A stretch of DNA of 53,757 nucleotides from an uncultured bacterium (GCA_905214225.1 CAJMLL010000014.1:1-53757); one strand, 5' to 3'. Shown: positions 1 to 9,704, numbered from the stretch's first letter. Translations and numbers: made by a program. The notes: a model not told the origin generated them from the letters alone.

Positions 1-53
1 AAAATCACGCCCGGCGCGTGCTTCTCTGCCAGTTTCATTTTGTCCTGAAACGA

Positions 54-82
54 GCCGGTGAATAATCGAAAGATTCACCGGC
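54..82 (-). terminator. Hairpin just downstream of polC
   Basis: A perfect 10-bp inverted repeat (GCCGGTGAAT / ATTCACCGGC) with a 9-nt loop lies about 12 bases past the polC stop codon. The T-tract on the minus strand is poor, so it is a plausible but not textbook end of the polC transcript. Confidence 0.5.
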
Positions 83-94
83 GTCAGTCAGTCA

Positions 95-3000
95 TTAAAT
101 TGCCCAGCAGATCTGGTCGGTCTCCGGCAGCCCCTCGAAAATCCCATGACTCCGCAGGGTTTCTATGACACTCTTTCCCAGATGCGCCCTGGTCTGGCAG
201 TCCTCGACCGTATCAAACGGCTTCTCCTTATAGGCATCCACCAGCTGATTGGCCGCCGCCGCGCCGACGCCCTCATAGGCCGCAAACGGGAGCAGAACCT
301 TGCCGTCTTTTTCCCAGAAGCGCTCCGCATAGGAGGAACCCAGCTCCGCCGGGAGAAACTCATAGCCTCTGGCGAACATCTCGTAGATGACCTCCAGAAC
401 GGTCTCGCTGTCCTTCTCCTTGGCGGTGGCATTGTTTCCCTTCATATTGATCTCGTCCATCTTTCTTAAGACGGCTTCCTTTCCCTTCAGCGCGGTTTCG
501 GCATCAAAGTCGGCCAGCACGCTGGTGAAATAAGTCGCGTAGAAAGGAACCGGATAATACACCTTATACCAGGCCATACGGAAGGACATCATGACGTAAG
601 CCACCGCGTGGGCCCGCGGGAACATATACTTAATCTTGGAGCAGGAATCGATGTACCACTGCGGAATGCCGTGGTCGCGCATGACCTGCTTATGCTCCTC
701 GGTCAGAATCAGGTTCTTCTTACGGGTCTCCTCCATGATGCGGAAGGAGGTCTCGTTTTCAATGCCGTGGGCGATGCAGAAGTTCATGATGTCGTCTCGG
801 GTGGAAATGACTTCACGCATGGTGGCGGTGCCGTTCCGGATGTATTCCTGGGCGTTGTTCAGCCATACATCGGTTCCGTGGGAGAAGCCGGACATTCTGA
901 CCAGATCCTCGAAACGCTTCGGCTTTACATCGTCCAGCATCTGCCGGGTGAATCCCGTGCCAAACTCCGGAATCGCGAAGGTGCCGTGACGGAAGCGGTA
1001 GTCCGGGTCCTTGATGTCCAGGGCCTCGGTTCCGTTGAAAATGCTCAGCACCTTCTGGTCGGTCAGATCGACATGCAGCGGGTCCACACCGGTCATGTCC
1101 TGCAGCTGGCGGATCATGGACGGGACGGTGTGTCCCAGAATGTCCAGCTTCAGCAGGTTCTTATCGATTTTATGGTAATCGAAATGCGTCGTGATGATGT
1201 CGGTCTTGGTGTCGTTTGCCGGATGCTGGATCGGGCAGAACTCGAAAATGTCGTGGTCTCTCGGCACGATGATGATTCCGCCCGGATGCTGGCCCGTAGT
1301 GCGCTTTACACCCGTGCAGCCTTCCGTCAGACGGTCGATCTCGAACTTATTGACCGGACGCCCGGTCTCTTCGAAAAACCTTCTCACGTAGCCGTAAGCG
1401 GTCTTCTCGGCGATGGTGCCTACCGTGCCCGCCTTGAATACATTCTTCTCTCCGAAAATCACGCCGACGTACTTATGCGCCCGCGCCTGATATTCACCCG
1501 CGAAATTCAGGTCGATATCCGGCTCTTTGTTTCCCTTGAATCCCAGGAAGGTCGCGAACGGAATGGTGAAGCCGTCACGCTTCATCTCCGCGCCGCATTC
1601 CGGACACTTCTTCGGCGGCATATCCAGACCATTATCGTACTTGGTCATGTCGCCCCATTCAAGGTGCTTGCACTTGGGACAAATATAATGCGGGTCAAGG
1701 GGATTGACCTCGGTGATTCCCGCCATGGTAGCCGCAAAAGACGAACCGACGGATCCTCTGGATCCGACCAGGTAACCGTCCTGCAGGGACTTGTTTACCA
1801 GACGCTCCGCGGAAACGTACATGACTGCGTAGCCGTTGCTGATGATGGCGTTCAGCTCCGTGTCCAGGCGCTTCTGGATTTTTTCCGGAAGCGGGTCGCC
1901 GTAAATCCGGTGGGCTCTCTCGAAGCACTTATTATACAGTTCTTCCTCCGCGCCGTCGATCTTCGGCGGGCATTTTTCATCCGGAACCGGCTTGATGCCC
2001 TCTTCCACCCAGTCCGCAATCTTATTGGTGTTATCGACGACAACCTTCTGGGCCATGTCTTCTCCAAGGTAGGAGAATTCTTTAATCATCTCGTCCGTGG
2101 TTCGTAAATAAAGGCCCTGGCCGTTTTCCGCGTCCTTGAATCCCATGCCGTAAAGCAGGATGTTTCTGTAGATGGCGGAATCCGGCTCATCGTAGTGGGC
2201 GTCGGTGGTAGCGCAGACTGGCTTGTCCAGCATGTCTGCGATGTGGACAATCCGCTTGTTATAGGCTTTCAGGTCATCCCAGCTGTTGACCTCCGGGAAC
2301 TTGTCCGAGTCCAGCATGAAACGGTTATTGATCAGCGGCTGGATCTCCAGATAATCATAGTATTTCGCGATTTCCGCGACTTCCTCATCGGACTTTCCCT
2401 GCTCCAGGGCACGGTAGACTTCTCCCGCTTCGCAGGCGGAACCGACAATCAGCCCGTCTCTGTATTTATCCAGAACGGTTCTCGGGATTCTCGGCTTCTT
2501 ATAAAAGTATTTAACGTGAGAAATCGAAACGAGTTTATAGAGGTTTCTCAGGCCGTGCTGGGTGCGGCAGAGAAGAATGATATGGTTCGTTCCCTTTTTC
2601 TTCTTGTAGTCGATGTTTCCCTCTGCGTCGATGCAGCCTTCATCGTCATAGAGATAGCCCTCCATGCCGTAAATGACCTTGATCGGCTTTCCTTTTTTTG
2701 CCAGTTTTCCGGCAATGGCCGCCGCGTCCGGGAAGGACTGGACAACGCCGTGGTCGGTGATGGCCACAGCCGGCTGGCCCCAGTCGGAAGCCAGCTGCAC
2801 GATGCGTTCCGGATCGTTCAGGGCGTCCATGGCGCTCATCTTGGTATGGCAGTGCAGCTCCACGCGGCGGCCCTTTTCCCAGGTATCCTTTCTTTCCGGG
2901 ATGCCTTCCCCCTTGGAGATATTGCGGACGATGACATTCAGCGCGTTGTCGTACTTACTCCACTCCGTTTCTCCCTGACAGATGATATAGTCGCCTTCAT

Positions 3001-4087
3001 TGATCCGCTTATCGATGTCATCCCATTTTTCGTTTTTGACAAAAGCCTTCACGCAAGTGGACGACTTTTTATCGGTAATCAGCAGGGTGACGATCTGCTT
3101 GTTATTTTTTATCGGCCGGTTCTCTTTATGGAAAACGATTCCCTCGATGACGACTTTTCCGCTCTCCGGAGTCAGCTGCATGAGTGGGGTGGATTCTCCG
3201 TGAATTCCGCGGCCCAGCACAACTTCTGTGCCTCTCTTCATGCCGCCAGAAGAATGTCCCGCTGCAGGACGGGCCTTTCTGGCGTGTCCGGTTCCGGATC
3301 CCTCTTTTCTGGATCTGGTCAGGCCGGACGGGGCCGCTGCAGAAGAAGCTGCAGCCGGCTGCGCCTGCGGCGCATCTTCCCAAGGCGGAATTTCCCCTGC
3401 TCCGTCAGAAGCCGGCATACCTCCTCCGTAAGCCGCAAGAAGCTGGTCCGCGTCAGCACCCTGGGCAGCTCTCATACCCTGGTCATAGGCGTCAAACCCT
3501 GTGTCTGCCGCCGCGTCATAATATGGGTCTGATCCCGGAGAAGAGAGAATTTCATCCTGGGAAAGTTCGCGTTTTCTCTTCTCTCCCACCTCTTTATAGC
3601 GCTCTTCATCATTTTCAAAGCGGACAGTGCAGGTGAAGCCGAAAGTTTCTCTGACTTTCCGGGACAGCTCTGCTGCCAGCTCGTCATTCATTTTCTCTGT
3701 TGCCATCCGGCCAAAAGATCCGAGGACAGCCGTACGTCCCTCTATCTTTACTCTGGACGGGTCAAAAGCGACCTTTCCGATGGAACCAGATTCTCTGATC
3801 AGACGCGGAAGATACAGCTCCAGAATATCCTCTTCAGAAAGCACCATCTGGTCCCGGTCATAGTGATAATGCAGCTCCACCCCGGCAAGTCCCTGAAGCT
3901 GGCGGATCACTGCTTCTTTCAGCTTCCGGTCATCTTCTGCAGGCACGATAAAATTCAGGCGCATGTCCATAGACAGTACGCCTGTTTCCTTTCTGATCTG
4001 CGCGTCTTCAATGACGCACTCCATCTGTTCTTTCTTATTATCCGGTAATCTGTTCCAGCTGACAAAATCCTGAATCAGTTTATTCAA
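95..4087 (-). CDS. polC: PolC-type DNA polymerase III alpha subunit lacking the exonuclease domain
   Basis: Replicative DNA polymerase of Firmicutes, acting at the fork with the beta clamp. The 1330-aa product has an N-terminal domain, an Ala/Gly/Ser-rich linker (about 180-285), an OB fold (about 310-390), a PHP domain (HCH at 412-414, TDHG, TDAHY), a zinc-binding C-x2-C...C-x2-C element (about 803-831) and the catalytic PDIDLNF (Asp857, Asp859). Known PolC proteins are about 1430-1450 aa and carry a DnaQ-like 3'-5' exonuclease inserted after the YGME segment of the PHP domain. Here YGME (471-474) runs within about 35 residues into the segment that follows the exonuclease in other PolCs, and no VETTG motif is present. 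Start: a GTG exists at 4105, but an AAGGAG sits 9 nt before the TTG at 4087, which I prefer. That start overlaps the ispG stop, suggesting translational coupling. Confidence 0.95.
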   Translation of the reverse strand: MNKLIQDFVSWNRLPDNKKEQMECVIEDAQIRKETGVLSMDMRLNFIVPAEDDRKLKEAVIRQLQGLAGVELHYHYDRDQMVLSEEDILELYLPRLIRESGSIGKVAFDPSRVKIEGRTAVLGSFGRMATEKMNDELAAELSRKVRETFGFTCTVRFENDEERYKEVGEKRKRELSQDEILSSPGSDPYYDAAADTGFDAYDQGMRAAQGADADQLLAAYGGGMPASDGAGEIPPWEDAPQAQPAAASSAAAPSGLTRSRKEGSGTGHARKARPAAGHSSGGMKRGTEVVLGRGIHGESTPLMQLTPESGKVVIEGIVFHKENRPIKNNKQIVTLLITDKKSSTCVKAFVKNEKWDDIDKRINEGDYIICQGETEWSKYDNALNVIVRNISKGEGIPERKDTWEKGRRVELHCHTKMSAMDALNDPERIVQLASDWGQPAVAITDHGVVQSFPDAAAIAGKLAKKGKPIKVIYGMEGYLYDDEGCIDAEGNIDYKKKKGTNHIILLCRTQHGLRNLYKLVSISHVKYFYKKPRIPRTVLDKYRDGLIVGSACEAGEVYRALEQGKSDEEVAEIAKYYDYLEIQPLINNRFMLDSDKFPEVNSWDDLKAYNKRIVHIADMLDKPVCATTDAHYDEPDSAIYRNILLYGMGFKDAENGQGLYLRTTDEMIKEFSYLGEDMAQKVVVDNTNKIADWVEEGIKPVPDEKCPPKIDGAEEELYNKCFERAHRIYGDPLPEKIQKRLDTELNAIISNGYAVMYVSAERLVNKSLQDGYLVGSRGSVGSSFAATMAGITEVNPLDPHYICPKCKHLEWGDMTKYDNGLDMPPKKCPECGAEMKRDGFTIPFATFLGFKGNKEPDIDLNFAGEYQARAHKYVGVIFGEKNVFKAGTVGTIAEKTAYGYVRRFFEETGRPVNKFEIDRLTEGCTGVKRTTGQHPGGIIIVPRDHDIFEFCPIQHPANDTKTDIITTHFDYHKIDKNLLKLDILGHTVPSMIRQLQDMTGVDPLHVDLTDQKVLSIFNGTEALDIKDPDYRFRHGTFAIPEFGTGFTRQMLDDVKPKRFEDLVRMSGFSHGTDVWLNNAQEYIRNGTATMREVISTRDDIMNFCIAHGIENETSFRIMEETRKKNLILTEEHKQVMRDHGIPQWYIDSCSKIKYMFPRAHAVAYVMMSFRMAWYKVYYPVPFYATYFTSVLADFDAETALKGKEAVLRKMDEINMKGNNATAKEKDSETVLEVIYEMFARGYEFLPAELGSSYAERFWEKDGKVLLPFAAYEGVGAAAANQLVDAYKEKPFDTVEDCQTRAHLGKSVIETLRSHGIFEGLPETDQICWAI

Positions 4088-5147
4088 TCTTTCCCGCTCC
4101 TTCACGAATCGCCGCGATCAGACCGTCCTCAAGCTGGTCTTCTTCAACGGTTTTCAGTACTTTTCCTTTAGCGAAGATAATGCCCTTTCCATCGCCTCCG
4201 CAGATGCCGTAGTCCGCTTCTGCCGCCTCCCCCGGTCCGTTGACCACGCAGCCCATGACCGCGATTTTCAGACCTTCCGGAAGATCCTTTTCCTCCGTCA
4301 GGCGTTTTTCTACCGACTCTGCAAGCTGCTGAAGCGGAATTCTGGTCCTTCCGCAGGTCGGACAGCTCACCAGTTCGAACTTCGGCTTTCTCAGGCCGAT
4401 GCTTTCCAGCAGATTTCTGGCAAAAAGAACCTCTTCCACCGGATCAGCAGTCAGGGAAACACGGAGGGTGTCTCCAATACCGGACAGCAGCAGCGCGCCG
4501 ATCCCGGCTGCACTCTTGATCTTTCCCATTTTGACCGTTCCTGCCTCTGTGATGCCGATATGGAAAGGATGGTCGATCTTCTGCGCCGCAATCTTATGGG
4601 CATCAAAATTCATCTGCACATCGCTGGACTTGATGGAGACGACCAGGTCATCGTATCCCATGTCCTCGATCATACGGACGTTCTTTACGGCACTTTCTGC
4701 CAGGGCTTCTGCCGTCACGTGGCCGTATTTCTGCAGCAGGTCTTTTTCTACCGATCCGGAGTTCACGCCGACACGGATCGGCACCTGATGCTCCTTCGCG
4801 GCATCGACAACCCGCTGCACGTTTTCACGGGAGCCGATGTTTCCCGGGTTGATGCGGATCTTGTCTGCTCCGGCCTCGATCGCGCCGACGGCCATTCTCC
4901 AGTCAAAATGGATGTCTGCAACCAGAGGCATGTCGGTCTTCTGCCGGATGCGGGAGAAGACCTGCAGCGCCTCCTGATTCGGAACGGCCAGGCGGACTAT
5001 CTGACAGCCCGCCTCCTGAAGCTCTCCGATCTGTTTCAGAATTCCCTCTTCATCCCGGGAATCCACATTGCACATCGACTGTATAACAACCGGCGCGCCG
5101 CCTCCGACGGGAACATTGCGCACCATAACCTGTTTTCTGCTGCTCAT
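4080..5147 (-). CDS. ispG: 4-hydroxy-3-methylbut-2-enyl diphosphate synthase (IspG/GcpE)
   Basis: Iron-sulfur enzyme of the methylerythritol phosphate (MEP) isoprenoid pathway, converting MEcPP to HMBPP. The 355 aa match the short bacterial form: an N-terminal TIM-barrel-like part (PVVIQSMCNVDSRD near 20-32, INPGNIG near 99-105) and a C-terminal [4Fe-4S] part with Cys262 and Cys265 in SCPTCGRTRI and Cys300 in GCVVNGPGEA. It lies between rseP and polC in one minus-strand operon with dxr of the same pathway two genes upstream. Its last codons overlap the polC start. The ATG is preceded by an AGAGGAAA ribosome-binding site. Confidence 0.97.
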   Translation of the reverse strand: MSSRKQVMVRNVPVGGGAPVVIQSMCNVDSRDEEGILKQIGELQEAGCQIVRLAVPNQEALQVFSRIRQKTDMPLVADIHFDWRMAVGAIEAGADKIRINPGNIGSRENVQRVVDAAKEHQVPIRVGVNSGSVEKDLLQKYGHVTAEALAESAVKNVRMIEDMGYDDLVVSIKSSDVQMNFDAHKIAAQKIDHPFHIGITEAGTVKMGKIKSAAGIGALLLSGIGDTLRVSLTADPVEEVLFARNLLESIGLRKPKFELVSCPTCGRTRIPLQQLAESVEKRLTEEKDLPEGLKIAVMGCVVNGPGEAAEADYGICGGDGKGIIFAKGKVLKTVEEDQLEDGLIAAIREGAGKIE

Positions 5148-5202
5148 CGTTTTCCTCTTTTCTGTGTCTGACTACCTTATCACAGAACCCGCTTTCTGTC
5201 CA

Positions 5203-6198
5203 TCAGAAAAGACGGGTGATGTCATGCCAGGTAACCACAATGGTCAGCGCCATCAGGAGGGCAAAGCCGATCAGATGAACGCTTCCTTCCATAGAATCTG
5301 TGATATGCTTTCCTCCGATCTTCCGGATCAGAAGGAAGAGAATTCTTCCTCCGTCCAGCGCCGGAAGCGGAAGAAGATTTACTATTGCCAGGTTCAGGCT
5401 GATAAAGGCCGTAAATGTCAGGAAATAGGTGAATCCGTAGCTGACCGTCTTATGCACCGCCGTCACGATTCCAACAGGGCCGCTGACGTCCTTCATGCCG
5501 GCCTTTCCTGTGATCAGCTGGCCGAGCGTCTTGTACATAAAGGCGCCTGCATATCCTGTGGCCCGGATGCTGCGGACGAAAGCTCTGCCCGGATTATGGG
5601 ACAGCACCGGCTCAATGCCGATCAGATATCTTCCCTGGCTCTTCACCGGAGTAATCGAAAAACTTTTCTGCTTTCCTGAGCGGTCGACCGTTACAGAAAC
5701 GGTTTTCCCCTTCTGTGCCTGCACAATTGTTCCTATATTCTCCCAGGAACTGACCTTTTTCTGGTTGATTTCCGTGATCTTGTCTCCGGCCTGAATGCCT
5801 GCCGTATAGGCAGGTTTTCCCGCCTCAGTTTTTGAAACGGTCGTCGTGGTCATGCCGTTGACGCAGAACACCAGCATAAACAGCATGATGCAGATGAGAA
5901 GGTTCATGCATGCACCCGCCACAAGGACCAGGAACTTCTGGCCTGCTGTCTTACTGCTGAATGAACCTTCATGACCGCTGTCTTCATTTTCTCCTTCCAT
6001 GGCGCAGTAGCCGCCGATCGGAAGAAGCCTTACGGCGTACAGGGTTCCGTTTTTTTCTTTTTTCCAGAGCGCAGGTCCCATGCCAAAGGAAAATTCATTA
6101 ACCTGAACGCCCACCGCCCGCGCAGCAAGAAAATGTCCGAGCTCATGCGGAAAAATCATTACCGCAAACAAGAGGACTGCAAGAATCAGTGTCTGCAT
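5203..6198 (-). CDS. rseP: RseP-like site-2 intramembrane metalloprotease (M50)
   Basis: Membrane zinc protease that cleaves substrates within the bilayer, in Firmicutes typically anti-sigma factors and signal peptides. The 331 aa start with a transmembrane helix holding the HELGH zinc motif (His18, Glu19, His22), then a conserved region including PIGGYCAMEGE, a single PDZ domain (about 115-190) and the second active-site motif with Asp282 in LPALDGG near the C-terminal helices. It is slightly short for the family because only one PDZ domain is present. It sits 10 nt downstream of dxr and 55 nt upstream of ispG, the usual order. The name rseP is by family, and its substrate here is unknown. 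Confidence 0.92.
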   Translation of the reverse strand: MQTLILAVLLFAVMIFPHELGHFLAARAVGVQVNEFSFGMGPALWKKEKNGTLYAVRLLPIGGYCAMEGENEDSGHEGSFSSKTAGQKFLVLVAGACMNLLICIMLFMLVFCVNGMTTTTVSKTEAGKPAYTAGIQAGDKITEINQKKVSSWENIGTIVQAQKGKTVSVTVDRSGKQKSFSITPVKSQGRYLIGIEPVLSHNPGRAFVRSIRATGYAGAFMYKTLGQLITGKAGMKDVSGPVGIVTAVHKTVSYGFTYFLTFTAFISLNLAIVNLLPLPALDGGRILFLLIRKIGGKHITDSMEGSVHLIGFALLMALTIVVTWHDITRLF

Positions 6199-6208
6199 AA
6201 TCTATCCT

Positions 6209-7366
6209 TTACTTTTCGACGAAATCTCTGTAGGTCTTCTCACGCGTCTGTTCATCGATTTCCAGAATCTGCGTGAGATCCGGATTTTCTACTTTGTGAT
6301 GCTGCTGCATGATTTTTTCGATGCTTTCCGGAATATCGGTAAAGCCGATCTTGTGGTCCAGGAAGGCCTGTACCAGAACTTCGTTTGCCGCATTCATGAC
6401 TGCCGGGCAGCTTCCGCCCTCTTTTGACGCGGAAACCGCCAGCGGAAGGCAGCGGAAGGCTGTCGTATCCGGCTCTTCAAAGGTCAGCTGGTTCGCAGGA
6501 GAATGGAAGAAGTCCAGTCCCTCTCCGTCCCAGTGCAGTCTTTCCGGGTATCCCAGAGCCACGCTGATCGGAATTCTCATATCCGCCTTTCCCATCTGCG
6601 CGATGACCGTCGTATCATCAAACTCCACGGCGGAATGCACGATGCTCTGGGGATGAACCAGAACCTGAATATCATCGATGTCTACATGGAAGAGCCATTT
6701 GGCTTCAATCATTTCCAGTCCTTTATTCATCATCGTCGCAGAATCGATGGTGATTTTTCTTCCCATCTTCCAGTTCGGATGTTTCAGGGCCATCTCCGGG
6801 GTCACCGTTTTCAGCTGGCTGTAATTCCAGCCCCGGAAGGGACCGCCGGATGCGGTCAGAAGGATTCTTCTGATCTTCTTTCCCTTATTTCCCTGCAGGC
6901 ACTGGAAAATCGCAGAGTGCTCGCTGTCTACAGGAAGCATGTTCACCTTGTTTTTCTTCACGGCCTCCATAATCAGGTGTCCGCCGGTGACCAGTGTCTC
7001 CTTATTCGCCAGCGCAATGTCCTTTCCGCTCTGAATCGCGTGATAAGTCGGCACCATGCCGCGCATGCCCATCAGGGAGTTGACCAGAAGGCCGCTTTCC
7101 TTTTCCGCCGCCTCGATCAGGCCGCCTTTTCCGGAAACCACTTCAAGGCGCGGAAATTCTTTCTTTAATACTGCTGCATCTTCCTCTTCTGCGGTGCAGA
7201 CCATCTCCGGGCGGAACGTTCTGATCTGCTTTCTTAACAGATCCACATTTTTTCCACAGGTCAGCGCAGTCACCTGAAAGGCTTCCGGATGCCGGCTGAT
7301 CACATCCAGTGTCTGGGTTCCGATCGAGCCGGTACTGCCGAGAATTGTAATTTTCTTCCTTGCCAT
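6209..7366 (-). CDS. dxr: 1-deoxy-D-xylulose 5-phosphate reductoisomerase
   Basis: Second step of the MEP pathway: NADPH-dependent conversion of DXP to 2-C-methylerythritol 4-phosphate. The 385-aa length is typical. The N-terminal NADPH-binding GSTGSIG motif (residues 10-16), the ALANKETLV segment, the metal-binding PVDSEHSAIFQC segment and the SGGPFR loop are all present. It is the gene between cdsA and rseP, as in most Firmicutes, with only 10-16 nt spacers, so it is surely part of the operon. Together with ispG it gives this block two MEP enzymes next to uppS, which uses the isoprenoid product. Confidence 0.97.
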   Translation of the reverse strand: MARKKITILGSTGSIGTQTLDVISRHPEAFQVTALTCGKNVDLLRKQIRTFRPEMVCTAEEEDAAVLKKEFPRLEVVSGKGGLIEAAEKESGLLVNSLMGMRGMVPTYHAIQSGKDIALANKETLVTGGHLIMEAVKKNKVNMLPVDSEHSAIFQCLQGNKGKKIRRILLTASGGPFRGWNYSQLKTVTPEMALKHPNWKMGRKITIDSATMMNKGLEMIEAKWLFHVDIDDIQVLVHPQSIVHSAVEFDDTTVIAQMGKADMRIPISVALGYPERLHWDGEGLDFFHSPANQLTFEEPDTTAFRCLPLAVSASKEGGSCPAVMNAANEVLVQAFLDHKIGFTDIPESIEKIMQQHHKVENPDLTQILEIDEQTREKTYRDFVEK

Positions 7367-7382
7367 GTGATTTTTGTCCTCT

Positions 7383-8186
7383 CTAGAAAATGATATGGAA
7401 ATGCATCAGGATGATGGCGGTGTAGTAGTAAATGAACGGAGCCGTGAACAGGATGCTGTCAAAACGGTCCATGATGCCGCCGTGGCCAGGAATGAGGTTT
7501 CCGTAGTCCTTGATGCCCATTTTCCTCTTATATGCGGATGCGGTCAGGTCGCCGAACATGGAAATCGGTGCGCCGATCAGTCCCATGATGACACAGGTTC
7601 CGACGAACTCTCTGCAGAAAATCATGCCGAAAGCCCAGCAGACCAGCGTGCAGCCGATGATGCCGCCGATTGCACCTTCCCAGGTCTTCTTCGGGCTCAG
7701 ATGCGGCGCCATCTTGTGTTTTCCCAGGAACACACCCGCGAAGTAAGCGCAGATGTCCGTTCCGAAGGCCGTCAGCAGGATCAGCCACTTGAAGATGCTG
7801 AATGCGCCGGTCTCGTCGATCATGGTGACGTGGAAGGAGAAGAAGATAATGTAGATGATTCCGATGATGGTAACCATTGCATCGTCCGGGGTTCTCTTCT
7901 GCACGTTGAACATATAGACGGAGCCTGCCATGATGACAGCGACCAGCCAGGCGGCGATCAGCTTGTAATCATCCGGCCAGAAGCCGTTTAACAGGTAGAG
8001 GATGAACATAAAGATGTAGGCCATCGGTTCGTTTGCGTGGACGCCGATCTCGCGGAATCCGCGGTAAAATTCGTGGACGCCCATGGCGCCGATTAAGATG
8101 GCCAGCGCCGTCAGCCAGCAGCCGCCCAGCCAGACGAACAGCAGAAGCGGCACCATGCACGCGCCGGAAATAATTCTTGTTTTCAT
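7383..8186 (-). CDS. cdsA: Phosphatidate cytidylyltransferase (CDP-diacylglycerol synthase)
   Basis: Integral membrane enzyme making CDP-diacylglycerol from phosphatidic acid and CTP for phospholipid synthesis. The 267 aa contain several hydrophobic helices and the family signature near the C-terminus (SAYKRKMGIKDYGNLIPGHGG followed by MDRFDS), with the upstream SPKKTWEGA motif that binds metal and substrate. It lies between uppS and dxr, the common order. The spacing to dxr is 16 nt. Confidence 0.95.
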   Translation of the reverse strand: MKTRIISGACMVPLLLFVWLGGCWLTALAILIGAMGVHEFYRGFREIGVHANEPMAYIFMFILYLLNGFWPDDYKLIAAWLVAVIMAGSVYMFNVQKRTPDDAMVTIIGIIYIIFFSFHVTMIDETGAFSIFKWLILLTAFGTDICAYFAGVFLGKHKMAPHLSPKKTWEGAIGGIIGCTLVCWAFGMIFCREFVGTCVIMGLIGAPISMFGDLTASAYKRKMGIKDYGNLIPGHGGIMDRFDSILFTAPFIYYYTAIILMHFHIIF

Positions 8187-8301
8187 TTTTTCACACTTTC
8201 TAAAACAACTGCAGGCGGAAGTCCCGGGTATGCGGAATTCACGCAGTCCCGGGCCTGTAGCTCTGGATACCGGGATATTTCATGACTCCCGGTTTCCTTA
8301 A

Positions 8302-9024
8302 TTACTTTCTTCCGCCGAACCTTCTGTCTCTTCCCTGATATTCTTCCAGAAGCTGCTCAAACACTTCCGGAGTGAAGTCCGGCCAGAGCACATCGGTGAA
8401 TACAAACTCGCTGTAGGCGCACTGCCAGAGCAGGAAGTTGGAAAGCCTCTCTTCTCCGCTGGTGCGGATGATCACATCCGGATCCGGGACATTTCCATTC
8501 TCATCTCCGGACCAGAGAGACCGGCTGATCATGTCTTCCGTGATTTCCCCGCTGATCTCCCCGCTGCGAACCTTGTCAGCGATCTTGTTCACACCACGCA
8601 GAATATCCGCGCGTCCGCCGTAATTTAACGCAATGTTGAACTGCATTCCTGTGTTGTCCGCGGTTTCTTCCAGGGTTTCATCCATACTCTTCTTCGCTTT
8701 CGGAGGGATGATGGAATAATCGCCGAAGCATTTTACCCTTACATTTTCTTCATTCAGTTCATCCAGATCCAGGTCCACGAACTTGGTCAGCAGCCTGAAA
8801 ATCCCGCCGACCTCCTCCTGCGAGCGTTTCCAGTTTTCCGTGGAAAAGGCGTAGACCGTCAGGTACTGAATGCCCAGATTGGAAGCGCAGCGCACGATTT
8901 CCTTCATGGATTCCATGCCCGCATTGTGTCCGGCGAGGCGCGGAAGGCCGTGCTTCTTCGCCCATCTGCCATTTCCATCCATAATGATCGCAACGTGACG
9001 AGGCATTCTGTCTTTATCCAGCAT
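8302..9024 (-). CDS. uppS: Isoprenyl (undecaprenyl) diphosphate synthase
   Basis: Cis-prenyltransferase that elongates farnesyl diphosphate with isopentenyl diphosphate to the C55 carrier lipid for cell-wall synthesis. The 240-aa protein has the substrate-binding MDGNGRWAKK motif near residues 14-23, RLAGHNAG, and the C-terminal RTSGEERLSNFLLWQ and WPDF motifs. The open frame extends upstream to 9120, but the ATG at 9024 is preceded by AAAGGAACAG and gives the family's normal N-terminus (MLDKDRMPRHVAIIMDGNG), so I use it. A 115-nt spacer with repeated GTCCCGGG elements separates it from cdsA. Confidence 0.96.
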   Translation of the reverse strand: MLDKDRMPRHVAIIMDGNGRWAKKHGLPRLAGHNAGMESMKEIVRCASNLGIQYLTVYAFSTENWKRSQEEVGGIFRLLTKFVDLDLDELNEENVRVKCFGDYSIIPPKAKKSMDETLEETADNTGMQFNIALNYGGRADILRGVNKIADKVRSGEISGEITEDMISRSLWSGDENGNVPDPDVIIRTSGEERLSNFLLWQCAYSEFVFTDVLWPDFTPEVFEQLLEEYQGRDRRFGGRK

Positions 9025-9152
9025 AATCGATTCTGTTCCTTTCGTCTGATTTTTCCGCATCCACGCACACAGCGCGTGTATAATGCGGCATCTTCCATAA
9101 CGTGAAAAAGACGGCTGCATCCAACAGCAGCCGCCCTATAAAGTTTTCGGAA

Positions 9153-9704
9153 TTATACTTCCATAATCTCCTTATCTTTCTGCGCGATAATCTGATCGAT
9201 GTCCTTGATCGCCTTATCAATGGTCTTCTGTGTTTCTTCCAGCTCTTCATTGCGGTCGTCCTCAGAAATTTCTCCATCCTTCTCGCGCTTCTTGATGTCG
9301 TCATTAACCTTTCTTCTGAGGTTTCTGACTGCAACCTTGGCTTCCTCACCCATCTTCTTGGTGGTCTTCTTCAATTCCTTACGGCGCTCCTCTGTCAGCG
9401 GCGGAATGACAAGGCGGATGACCTTTCCATCATTGGTCGGCGTAATGCCCAGGTTGGCAACCTCGATTGCTTTCTCAATGTCTCCCACGGACTTCGGATC
9501 AAACGGTGTAATCATCAGCGTTCTCGGATCCGGTGTGGAAATATTCGCCAGGCTCTTCAGCGGTGTCGGCGATCCGTAATAATTAACCGTTACACGATCC
9601 AGCAGCGCCGCGTTTGCGCGTCCTGCTCGCACCGTGTTCAGCGCCTCCTTCAGGTCGATCTTGGTTCTTTCGATCTTCTCATCTAAAGACTTATTCTTAG
9701 CCAT
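9153..9704 (-). CDS. frr: Ribosome recycling factor
   Basis: Acts with EF-G to split post-termination ribosomes. The 183 aa agree with the family length and show the conserved GRANAALLDRV, YYGSPTPL, TPFDP and RRKVNDDIKK segments of the three-helix bundle and its small beta domain. The open frame runs to 9770, but an AGGAGG lies 7 nt before the ATG at 9704, which gives the usual N-terminus. It follows pyrH, as in most bacteria, after a 195-nt AT-rich spacer, so it may also have a promoter of its own. Confidence 0.97.
   Translation of the reverse strand: MAKNKSLDEKIERTKIDLKEALNTVRAGRANAALLDRVTVNYYGSPTPLKSLANISTPDPRTLMITPFDPKSVGDIEKAIEVANLGITPTNDGKVIRLVIPPLTEERRKELKKTTKKMGEEAKVAVRNLRRKVNDDIKKREKDGEISEDDRNEELEETQKTIDKAIKDIDQIIAQKDKEIMEV

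Noticed and set aside
608..2107. 499-codon plus-strand open frame opposite polC
   Set aside because: Antisense shadow of a well-supported gene; the product has no recognisable domain and no Shine-Dalgarno site.
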